From an uncultured Collinsella sp. (GTDB lineage: Bacteria > Actinomycetota > Coriobacteriia > Coriobacteriales > Coriobacteriaceae), in NCBI GenBank assembly GCA_900552295.1, contig URZB01000117.1, positions 1-5,575 on the forward strand: a stretch of DNA of 5,575 nt. Reading direction: 5' to 3'. The notes beneath the pieces are model-generated. The model did no database searches. It saw nothing but the letters and a program-made list of their open reading frames with translations, and was not told where the DNA came from. This document shows positions 1-5,527 of the stretch, piece by piece. Position numbers and translations under genes: made by a program. How positions within the stretch are numbered: position 1 is the first letter of the stretch; each line of letters starts with the position of its first letter.

Positions 1-1
1 G

Positions 2-118
2 AATCTGGTCGAGCAGGGTCTTACCGAGCAGGAGGCGAGCCAAGAGGCGAGCCGCTGCCTGCGTTGCGATCACTTTGGCTTTGGCGCGTTCCGCGGAGGG
101 AGGAACCTGGAATGGTAG
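2..118 (+). CDS. C-terminal end of a flavin/NAD(P)-type oxidoreductase, probable hydrogenase electron partner (partial)
   Basis: Frame 2 is open from the left edge to a TAG at 116-118 and encodes the last 38 residues of a protein that begins outside the window. The visible tail contains EASRCLRCDHFGFGAFRGGR (residues 15-34 of the fragment). The RCLRCD cysteine pair near a C terminus is typical of GltD-like or NuoF/GltD-fusion flavoproteins (NADPH-dependent glutamate synthase beta-chain relatives), some of which are encoded beside [FeFe] hydrogenases. The two cysteines could bind an Fe-S cluster, but that is inference. The stop codon overlaps the hydrogenase start in ATGGTAG, and the hydrogenase ribosome-binding site lies inside this gene, so the two are probably translationally coupled and their products may form a complex exchanging electrons between NAD(P)H and H2. 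Family confidence is limited because only the tail is visible. Confidence 0.68.
   Translation, partial: NLVEQGLTEQEASQEASRCLRCDHFGFGAFRGGRNLEW
95..104 (+). promoter_or_regulatory. Ribosome-binding site that sets the hydrogenase start
   Basis: GGAGGGAGGA is a strong Shine-Dalgarno match ending seven bases before the ATG at 112. It favours this ATG over the open upstream frame, which runs to the window edge without a good start. It is also stronger than the site in front of the in-frame ATG at 169, which has only AAGCGGA upstream. The site lies within the coding region of the preceding oxidoreductase. Confidence 0.7.
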
Positions 119-1923
119 AGCCCAACAACCTCACTGTCAGCGACAACACCGAAAGCGGAACACTCAATATGGTCAAGCTCACTATCGATAATTGCGAGGC
201 CGCGGTTCCCGAGCACACCACGATCCTGGATGCGGCCAAGTCCGTCGGCATTCAGATTCCCACCCTGTGCTACCTGCGCGATCTAAACGAGATCGGCGGC
301 TGCCGCGTGTGCGTGGTCGAGGTTGAGGGCTGCGACCAGCTGGTTGCCGCCTGCAACAACTACGTGCTCGACGGCATGGTGGTCCACACCAACAGCCCCA
401 AGGCCCGCGAGGCCCGTCGCACCAACGTGCAGCTGCTGCTGTCCCAGCACGATTCGCAGTGCACGAGCTGCGTGCGCAGCGGCAACTGCAACCTGCAGAC
501 CATCGCCAACGACCTGGGTATCTTCTATTTGCCATATCAAAGGCATTTGGCGGGCGAGGGCTGGGATTTCGATTTCCCCATCATCCGCGAAAACGACAAG
601 TGCATCAAATGCATGCGCTGCATCAAGGTGTGCGAGAGCGTGCAAGGTCTGGGCATTTGGGACCTGACCAACCGCGCCACGCATACCGCCGTGGGTACCC
701 GCGGGCGCGCGCCGGTCGGCAAGACCGATTGCGTCGCGTGCGGCCAGTGCATTACGCATTGCCCGACGGGCGCACTGCGCGAGCGCGACGATACCGAGAC
801 CGTGTTTGACGCGCTCGCTAATCCCGACAAGATCGTGCTGGTGCAGATCGCGCCTGCCGTGCGTAGCGCATGGGGCGAGGAGCTCGGCATTCCGCGCGAG
901 GAGGCTACCGTCGAGCGCCTGGCTTGCGCGCTGCGCCGCGTTGGCTTTGAGTACGTGTTCGACACCGATTTCTCTGCCGACCTCACCATCATGGAGGAGG
1001 GCTCCGAGCTGCTCGAGCGCTTGGGCGCCGCCGCCAAGGGCGAGGGTGACAGCTGCGGCTGGCCCATGTTTACGAGCTGCTGCCCGGGCTGGGTGCGCTT
1101 TGTGAAGGCGCGCTATCCGGAGTTTGTCGACAGCCTGTCCACGTCCAAGTCGCCGCAGCAGATGTTCGGCGCCATCGCCAAGACCTACTACGCCAAGGTG
1201 CTGGGCGTGGAGCCCGAGCGCCTGTTCGTGGTGTCCGTTATGCCGTGCACGGCCAAGAAGGCCGAGCGCGCGCTGCCGAGCATGGTGGGCGAGGGCGGCG
1301 CACCCGATGTGGACGTTGCGCTGACGGTGCGCGAGATGGTGCGCATGATCCGCGCGAGCCACGTGAGCGTGGACACGCTGGTTGAGGAGCCGCTCGATAC
1401 GCCGCTGGGCTTTGGCACAGGCGCGGGTGTGATCTTTGGCGCCACGGGCGGCGTGATGGAGGCCGCCGTGCGCTCGGCCTATTACCTGGTGACGGGCAAG
1501 AACCCCGACGCCGATTTCTTTACCGACGTGCGCGGCCTGGACGGCTGGAAGGAAGCCGTCGCCGATATCGATGGCACCAAGGTGCGCGTCGCCGTGGCAC
1601 ACGGGCTGGGCAATGCCGCCCGCCTGCTCGACGCAATTCGCGACGGCCGTGTGAGCTATGACTTTGTCGAGGTCATGGCGTGCCCCGGCGGCTGCGTCGG
1701 TGGTGGCGGTCAGCCCATCCACGACGGTTGCGAGCTGGCTGCCGAGCGTGGCCAGGTGCTCTGGGGCCTCGATGCGAACGCCGAGATTCGCTTCTCGCAC
1801 GAGAATCCCGATGTCCAGGCGTGCTATCGCGAGTTTTTGGGCGCGCCGCTCTCGCCGCTGGCCGAGGAGTTGCTGCATACCGACCATCATGCCTGGTCGA
1901 TGCCTAACGAGGGGACGTGCTAG
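112..1923 (+). CDS. hydA: [FeFe] hydrogenase, group A, NADH-linked type with multiple Fe-S clusters
   Basis: This 603-residue cytoplasmic enzyme interconverts protons plus electrons and H2. Residues about 20-95 form a plant-type [2Fe-2S] ferredoxin domain (C53, C64, C67, C81). Next is a His-ligated [4Fe-4S] motif (H113, C117, C120, C126), then two [4Fe-4S] sites (C164/167/170/174 and C207/210/213/217). The H-cluster domain carries all three signatures: TSCCPGW (321-327, with C324 the expected proton-relay cysteine), MPCTAKKAE (377-385) and MACPGGCVGGGGQP (522-535). The end, with SPLAEELLHTDHHAW, matches the small-subunit-like tail. All expected metal ligands are present, so it should be active once matured by HydEFG, which are not in this window. 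Length and domain order fit NADH-dependent group A enzymes; the upstream flavoprotein tail suggests a glutamate-synthase-linked (A2) or electron-bifurcating (A3) arrangement, which cannot be settled here. ATG 169, starting MVKLTIDN, is a possible alternative start, since family members often begin there. Confidence 0.95.
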   Translation: MVEPNNLTVSDNTESGTLNMVKLTIDNCEAAVPEHTTILDAAKSVGIQIPTLCYLRDLNEIGGCRVCVVEVEGCDQLVAACNNYVLDGMVVHTNSPKAREARRTNVQLLLSQHDSQCTSCVRSGNCNLQTIANDLGIFYLPYQRHLAGEGWDFDFPIIRENDKCIKCMRCIKVCESVQGLGIWDLTNRATHTAVGTRGRAPVGKTDCVACGQCITHCPTGALRERDDTETVFDALANPDKIVLVQIAPAVRSAWGEELGIPREEATVERLACALRRVGFEYVFDTDFSADLTIMEEGSELLERLGAAAKGEGDSCGWPMFTSCCPGWVRFVKARYPEFVDSLSTSKSPQQMFGAIAKTYYAKVLGVEPERLFVVSVMPCTAKKAERALPSMVGEGGAPDVDVALTVREMVRMIRASHVSVDTLVEEPLDTPLGFGTGAGVIFGATGGVMEAAVRSAYYLVTGKNPDADFFTDVRGLDGWKEAVADIDGTKVRVAVAHGLGNAARLLDAIRDGRVSYDFVEVMACPGGCVGGGGQPIHDGCELAAERGQVLWGLDANAEIRFSHENPDVQACYREFLGAPLSPLAEELLHTDHHAWSMPNEGTC

Positions 1924-1925
1924 CG

Positions 1926-2978
1926 ATGCGCGCGTTTGATTTTGAGATGTCGCGCCGGGGGTTTGCCTCGGCGCTCGCCGCGGGCGCCCTGTCGCTTGCG
2001 CTCGCGGGCTGTGGCGGCGGGGCTGCCGGTGCCGGGTCTGCCGCGGGCTCGGCTGCCGGTGGTGCGGCGACCGCCGCGGAGCCCGTCGAGGTGCACGTCG
2101 CCTCGCTCAAGGGGCCGACCTCGATTGGCCTGGTGCAGTTTATGGACCAGGCTGCCGATGGCGAGACGGACAATAAGTTCGACTTTGCGATCAACACTGC
2201 CGCCGACGAGATTGTGCCCAAGGTCATTCAGGGCGATATCGATATCGCCCTGGTACCCGCCAACGTGGCGAGCGTGCTCTACAACAAGACCGAGGGCGCG
2301 GTGCAGGTCATCGACATCAACACGCTGGGCGTGCTGAACGTTGTGACGGGCGACGCGAATGTGGCCTCGTTTGGCGATCTGGCGGGCCATACCGTCTATA
2401 TGACGGGCAAGGGCACCACGCCGGAGTACGTCATGAACTACTTGCTGGAGCGCGCGGGCCTGACCGGCCAGGTGGCGCTTGAGTTTAAGAGCGAGCCCAC
2501 CGAGGTGCTGTCGGCGTTGCTTGTCGACCCGTCCGCCGTGGGCGTGCTGCCGGAGCCGTTCAAGACGGCGGCCATCGCCAAGAGCGAAGGCAAGCTGTCG
2601 GCGCCGGTAAGCCTGACCGATGTGTGGGATGAGCTGGCGGGTGACACGGGCTCCCGTTTGCTGACGGGCGTGACCGTGGTGCGCCGGGCCTTTGCCAAGG
2701 AACATCCCGAGGCCGTGGCGGAATTCTTGAGCTGCCATGCGGCGAGCGTTGAGGCCGTGAACGCGGCGCCGGCAGACTGGGCTCAGGCCGTGGTCGATGC
2801 GGGCATCGTCGATAACGCCGCGATTGCCGAAAAGGCGATTCCCGGGTGCATGCTCGTGTGCCAGACGGGGAAGGATATGAAGGCGGCGCTCGACGGGTAT
2901 CTGCAGGTGCTGGCTGATGCGGACGCGAGCGCCGTGGGCGGCAAGCTCCCGGCCGATGATTTCTACTACATGGAGTAG
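1926..2978 (+). CDS. ABC transporter substrate-binding lipoprotein, NitT/TauT (SsuA/THI5-like) type
   Basis: A 350-residue extracytoplasmic solute-binding protein. The N terminus has an SRRGF twin-arginine-like motif (residues 9-13), a hydrophobic stretch, and lipobox LALAGC with the lipidated cysteine at C29, followed by a Gly/Ala-rich tether to about residue 53. The mature part begins VEVHVASLKGPTSIGLV and contains GDIDIALVPANVASVLYNK, then TGKGTTPEYVMNYLLERAGL and GVLPEPF, the pattern of COG0715-like binding proteins of the nitrate/sulfonate/taurine/thiamine-precursor group. The ligand cannot be read from sequence. It begins two bases after the hydrogenase stop and ends three bases before the permease-ATPase gene, so it belongs to the same operon. 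ATG 1926 is preferred: GAGGGG lies 11 bases upstream. GTG 1917 is too close to that site, and ATG 1947 (MSRRGF) is a possible shorter start that keeps the signal peptide. Confidence 0.88.
   Translation: MRAFDFEMSRRGFASALAAGALSLALAGCGGGAAGAGSAAGSAAGGAATAAEPVEVHVASLKGPTSIGLVQFMDQAADGETDNKFDFAINTAADEIVPKVIQGDIDIALVPANVASVLYNKTEGAVQVIDINTLGVLNVVTGDANVASFGDLAGHTVYMTGKGTTPEYVMNYLLERAGLTGQVALEFKSEPTEVLSALLVDPSAVGVLPEPFKTAAIAKSEGKLSAPVSLTDVWDELAGDTGSRLLTGVTVVRRAFAKEHPEAVAEFLSCHAASVEAVNAAPADWAQAVVDAGIVDNAAIAEKAIPGCMLVCQTGKDMKAALDGYLQVLADADASAVGGKLPADDFYYME
2229..2252. repeat. Perfect 24-bp palindrome inside the binding-protein gene
   Basis: The half-site CAGGGCGATATC is followed immediately by its exact reverse complement, centred between 2240 and 2241. 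It encodes QGDIDIAL, a common segment of this protein family, so the symmetry may simply come from the GAT ATC repeat flanked by GGC and GCC codons. No function is claimed. Confidence 0.6.
2972..2975 (+). promoter_or_regulatory. Ribosome-binding site for the permease-ATPase GTG start
   Basis: GGAG lies at the very end of the preceding binding-protein gene, six bases before GTG 2982. The next in-frame candidate, ATG 3003, has no purine-rich sequence in front of it, so the GTG is the better start. Confidence 0.5.
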
Positions 2979-2981
2979 CCC

Positions 2982-4361
2982 GTGCGTGTGTTTGCTCGAC
3001 AAATGACAGTGCGTGTGAAGGCGGTGGCGGCAGCAGGTGCCGTTGCCGCCTTTTGGCTTGCCGTGTTGGTGCTGGTGGCGGGTCTCGTGGCGCAACCATT
3101 GATTTTGCCGGGGCCGGTCGCTGTCGTGGTGGCGTTGCTGCGGCTGGCATGTGATGCCGGGACGTGGGCGATTCTGGTGGGTTCAGGCGCACGGATCTTG
3201 GGCGGGCTGGCGCTTGCCGCGGTGTGCGGCGGCGTGATGGCGGGAGTCTCGGTGCGATCGCTGACGTTTGCCCGCTTGGTGGCGCCGGCGCTTTCGTTTG
3301 TTAAGGCGACGCCGGTTGCCTGCGTGGTGGTCCTGCTGCTCATTTGGCTGGGGTCGGCGCGCGTGAGCATTGCCGTGGTCTTTTTGATGGCGCTGCCGGG
3401 CGTGTATTTTTCGCTGGTTGAGGGTTTGGCACAGGTTGATCAGCCGCTGGAGCAGATGTTTCGTCTGCATGGCGTGCAGGGTTGGCGTCTGTTTTGCGCC
3501 CATACCTGGCGCGAGGTCCTGCCGTTTGTGCTTTTGTGTGCGCGTGCCGTGATCGGCATGAGCTGGAAGGCCGGCGTGGCGGCGGAGCTCATCGGCATGG
3601 CGACGGGCACCGTGGGCGAACGCATCTATCAGGCGAAGCTTTTGATCGAGACGGCGGACCTGCTGGCGTGGACCGTGCTGGTCGTGGCGGCATCGTGGGC
3701 ATGCGAGCGCGTGCTGGTGTGGTTGCTGCGGGCTTCGGGGCCCGTGGCGTGGCGTACTGCCGTGCGGGCGCATGGGCGCGGTGGCCGCGGGCGTGCGTGC
3801 GGCTCTGCTGGCGGCGGGGCTGCTGCGGAGCTTGCGCTCGCCGTGGGCGACCGGGCGCCCTGGTCGCCGGCGCTCGACGGACTGGTGCTTCATGTGCCCG
3901 CCGGTGGACGCACCTGTGTGATGGGCGCTTCGGGCGTGGGCAAGTCGACGTTGCTTGCGCTGGTGGCGGGGGAGTGCGCACCGTGCTCCATGGTGTTTCA
4001 GGATGTGCGCCTGGTCGAGGACGCCTCTGCTTTGGATAACGTGCTGGTGTGCGCCGATGCACGCGTGAATACCTCGAGTGCCGCTGCCTTGTTGCGCCTG
4101 CTGGTACCGGGGATCGATGTGCATGCCCGCGTGGCCGAGCTCTCGGGCGGGCAGCGCCGTCGTGTCGAGATTGCCCGAGCCCTGCTGTGTCCGGGCGGCG
4201 CAGTGATTCTGGACGAGCCCTTTACCGGTCTAGACATCGCTGCGCGCGACGCATGCACCGAGGTCGTGCTCGACTTGCTCGACGGCCGTATGCTGTTGCT
4301 TGCCACGCACGATTCCGCTGACGCTCGGGCCCTCAATATCTCGGACATCATCACGCTCTAA
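2982..4361 (+). CDS. ABC transporter permease fused to its ATPase (SsuC-SsuB-like fusion)
   Basis: One 459-residue protein holds the membrane and energy-coupling parts of an importer. Residues about 8-250 are hydrophobic with several membrane segments and carry a permease EAA-like loop at 157-164 (EQMFRLHG), followed by an LPF...SWKAGVAAELIG stretch as in SsuC/TauC permeases. A Gly/Arg/Ala-rich linker (about 251-285) leads to a nucleotide-binding domain: Walker A GASGVGKST (315-323, K321), Q-loop Q340, signature LSGGQ (387-391), Walker B ILDEP with D411 and E412, and H-loop H443. All catalytic motifs are present. Only 19 residues separate K321 from Q340, against roughly 40 in typical importer ATPases such as MalK, so the intervening strand/loop region is trimmed. 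The gene starts three bases after the binding-protein gene and presumably serves it, the fused chains dimerising into a full transporter. The frame is continuous with no sign of a frameshift. Substrate unknown. Confidence 0.88.
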   Translation: MRVFARQMTVRVKAVAAAGAVAAFWLAVLVLVAGLVAQPLILPGPVAVVVALLRLACDAGTWAILVGSGARILGGLALAAVCGGVMAGVSVRSLTFARLVAPALSFVKATPVACVVVLLLIWLGSARVSIAVVFLMALPGVYFSLVEGLAQVDQPLEQMFRLHGVQGWRLFCAHTWREVLPFVLLCARAVIGMSWKAGVAAELIGMATGTVGERIYQAKLLIETADLLAWTVLVVAASWACERVLVWLLRASGPVAWRTAVRAHGRGGRGRACGSAGGGAAAELALAVGDRAPWSPALDGLVLHVPAGGRTCVMGASGVGKSTLLALVAGECAPCSMVFQDVRLVEDASALDNVLVCADARVNTSSAAALLRLLVPGIDVHARVAELSGGQRRRVEIARALLCPGGAVILDEPFTGLDIAARDACTEVVLDLLDGRMLLLATHDSADARALNISDIITL

Positions 4362-4417
4362 AGACTTACTCAGCAACAAATTGATCCGTTTTTTCTCCGT
4401 CCCCATGGGGTCGGGTA

Positions 4418-4426
4418 TGGTATTCT
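4418..4426 (+). promoter_or_regulatory. Candidate extended -10 promoter for the antitoxin gene
   Basis: TGGTATTCT fits the extended -10 form TGnTATnnT, with TATTCT at 4421-4426 matching TATAAT at four of six positions. No clear -35 box is found 16-18 bases upstream. Transcription would begin near 4433, just ahead of the AATAC boxes, giving a leader of about 145 bases. Confidence 0.3.
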
Positions 4427-4463
4427 ATCTACGGGGTAATACTTAGGAATACCAAATAATACC
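4419..4463. promoter_or_regulatory. Phased AATAC repeat array, probable operator
   Basis: AATAC occurs at 4438-4442, 4448-4452 and 4458-4462, start to start exactly 10 bp, so the copies lie on one face of the helix. An opposed copy, GTATT, is at 4420-4424; with its flanks it makes a 7-bp inverted repeat (GGTATTC 4419-4425 with GAATACC 4447-4453). Ribbon-helix-helix repressors, including RelB/DinJ-type antitoxins, commonly bind short phased repeats at their own promoters. Autoregulation by the downstream antitoxin is therefore a reasonable inference, but nothing here shows which protein binds. Confidence 0.5.
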
Positions 4464-4484
4464 AACGCCGTAGAACAAACTCCA

Positions 4485-4541
4485 GATGCGGGCCAATCGG
4501 GTTGCCTTCACAGCCCGTCGCCCAGCCGCGTGGCCCGCATC
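4485..4541 (+). promoter_or_regulatory. Structured 5' leader: perfect 11-bp stem enclosing a 7-bp hairpin
   Basis: GATGCGGGCCA (4485-4495) is the exact reverse complement of TGGCCCGCATC (4531-4541). Inside lies a smaller hairpin, CGGGTTG (4498-4504) against CAGCCCG (4511-4517), with one G-U pair and a six-base loop. The stem ends 35 bases before the antitoxin ATG and is not followed by a T-tract, so it is not an intrinsic terminator. It may protect the transcript, control translation, or bind a protein as DNA. It does not match a riboswitch family I recognise. Confidence 0.5.
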
Positions 4542-4576
4542 CATCCGCACCACCGTCGTTTCAAGAAGGAAGCGCC

Positions 4577-4780
4577 ATGGCAGAACACATGACCCCGGTT
4601 GTCGCGAAGGTTTTGCCCGAGGAAAAGGCGGCCTTCGCGGCGGCAACCCAGCTCGTGGGCACCACGCCGTCCAACGCCATCCGCATGTTCATCGCCGCTT
4701 TCAATCGCTGTGGCACCTTCCCGTTCGACATTTCGCCCAACGGGGCCTTTGGCGCTGCGCCCGATTCTCATCAACAATGA
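4577..4780 (+). CDS. RelB/DinJ-family antitoxin-like protein, no adjacent toxin
   Basis: A 67-residue protein. The N-terminal segment (TPVVAKVLPEEKAAFAAA, about residues 6-23) corresponds to the beta-strand plus first helix of a ribbon-helix-helix DNA-binding fold. The later part, TPSNAIRMFIAAFNRCGTFPFD, matches the second helix and the closing 'PF' motif of RelB/DinJ antitoxins. These proteins dimerise, repress their own promoter and neutralise an RNase toxin such as YafQ or RelE. The start at ATG 4577 is set by AAGAAGGA (4563-4570) six bases upstream; the in-frame ATG 4502 lies inside the leader stem and lacks such a site. No toxin frame follows: after the stop there is a palindromic repeat and then a membrane protease. 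It may be an orphan antitoxin or a stand-alone regulator. The final dozen residues (GAFGAAPDSHQQ) look disordered. Confidence 0.78.
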   Translation: MAEHMTPVVAKVLPEEKAAFAAATQLVGTTPSNAIRMFIAAFNRCGTFPFDISPNGAFGAAPDSHQQ

Positions 4781-4788
4781 CTGTTCCA

Positions 4789-4856
4789 AACTGCCGGCAC
4801 TTGGGGACGTTCTTTTTCTGCCGGCAGTTAAGGAACGTCCCTAAGTGCCGGGTTTT
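4789..4856. repeat. REP/MITE-like palindromic element with nested palindrome, possible terminator
   Basis: A 19-base arm CCGGCACTTGGGGACGTTC (4794-4812) pairs with GAACGTCCCTAAGTGCCGG (4833-4851) with 18 Watson-Crick pairs and one G-T. The 20-base apex contains the perfect palindrome CTGCCGGCAG (4818-4827). The 9-mer CTGCCGGCA also occurs at 4791-4799, and AACTGCCGGCA (4789-4799) is the exact reverse complement of TGCCGGCAGTT (4819-4829), so a second, mutually exclusive hairpin can form. TTTT follows at 4853-4856, so the transcript hairpin could end transcription after the antitoxin gene. The layout resembles dispersed intergenic repeats associated with IS200/REP-type (Y1 tyrosine) transposases. 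Dispersal cannot be shown from one copy. Confidence 0.7.
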
Positions 4857-4868
4857 GAGGAGGTTGGC

Positions 4869-5527
4869 ATGCTCAATGCGATGGCGTGGGCGCTTGCCTG
4901 TTTTGGCGTTGTCGCTGCCGATATAGCCCTGAGCGTGGTTCTGTTTTCAGTTCTCGATGCCGTGTCGGTGCTGACGGGCTATCCGATCGACAATCTCGAT
5001 ATCCAATGGTTCCAGGCTGCCGCTCAGACGGCGTCATTTTTGATGGCGCTGCTGTGGTGGCGTTATCTGTGGCCGCGTTCGTTTATGGCACGCCGGCAAA
5101 GCGAGCACCCGCTCGGCGGGGGAGCGCGTGGGGCGTGGAAACGCATCGCCTGCGTTATCGTGATTGGCCTTGCCCTGCAGGTGGTCGTTGGTTACGTGAC
5201 CGACGCCGCGCTGTCGCTGTTGCCCGAGGCCGCGGCCGACTACAGCGAGCTTGTCGAGGAAACAGGCATGGGCGACACCAGCTATCTCGCCGTCCTGACT
5301 ACGGTGCTCGGCGCCCCATTTTGTGAAGAGCTGCTGGTGCGCGGCATTATTTTTGAGTTTTCGCTCCGAGCGTTTAATCCGCAGTGCCGCCCACTTTGGA
5401 AGCGCCGGCGTCGTGCGAGCGCGCAGGACGGCGCCATGGTGCCCTGGGCGGCCCCAAGTACGTGGGGTATTGCCGCGGCGATTGTGCTGCAGGCGGCAAT
5501 CTTCGGTTTTATGCACATGAATTGGGT
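4869..5527 (+). CDS. CPBP-family intramembrane metalloprotease (CAAX protease/Abi type), 3' truncated
   Basis: 219 genomic residues of a membrane protein are visible. Hydrophobic segments lie around residues 5-36, 50-66, 96-112 and 198-214, with a lysine/arginine-rich cytoplasmic-looking loop at about 175-190. The first active-site motif is EELLVR (E153, E154, R158), the second FGFMH (F212 to H216), as in the CPBP (PF02517) family of glutamate/histidine membrane proteases. Members act in prenyl-protein processing, bacteriocin self-immunity or protein export in different hosts; the role here is unknown. The remaining motif and last membrane helices are missing because adapter replaces genomic DNA from about 5528. 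The frame stays open through the adapter, so predicted residues after W219 (5523-5525) are artificial. The start ATG 4869 is supported by GAGGAGG (4857-4863) five bases upstream, directly after the palindromic repeat. Confidence 0.85.

Larger units (their letters stand above)
4362..4576. other. Intergenic control region between the hydrogenase/ABC operon and the antitoxin gene
   Basis: This 215-base gap has no credible gene. It includes a local AT-rich part (about 4362-4465) that contrasts with the GC-rich genes. No convincing intrinsic terminator for the upstream operon is visible: the T-run at 4389-4394 is not preceded by a stable hairpin, and the 10-bp palindrome CCCCATGGGG (4401-4410) is too short and has no T-tract. 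The rest holds the promoter candidate, the AATAC boxes and the leader stem listed separately. Confidence 0.6.

Noticed and set aside
283..1890. Long minus-strand open frame (535 codons) across hydA
   Set aside because: It is a GC-bias shadow of the hydrogenase: rich in His, Ala, Arg and Gln, with no recognisable domain, while the plus strand carries every hydrogenase motif.
1920..3095. Minus-strand open frame (391 codons) across the binding-protein gene
   Set aside because: His/Arg-rich low-complexity translation opposite a clear lipoprotein gene; a codon-bias shadow.
3732..3836. Frameshift or misassembly creating the permease-ATPase fusion
   Set aside because: The frame stays open with normal codon use through the linker, and no start codon with a good ribosome site for a separate ATPase was noticed there; a real fusion is simpler.
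3183..4124. Minus-strand open frame (313 codons) opposite the permease-ATPase
   Set aside because: Composition is again His/Arg/Gln-rich without motifs, and the plus strand holds intact ABC signatures.
4401..4410. CCCCATGGGG palindrome as terminator of the hydrogenase/ABC operon
   Set aside because: The stem would have almost no loop and no T-tract follows; the T-run lies upstream of it.
4486..4926. Plus-strand frame of 146 codons spanning leader, antitoxin and repeat
   Set aside because: It crosses the structured leader and the palindrome in a different frame from the antitoxin and has no ribosome site or recognisable motif.
5034..5516. Minus-strand frame of 160 codons opposite the CPBP gene
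   Set aside because: No domain is visible, and the plus strand encodes EELLVR and FGFMH motifs in a membrane protein.
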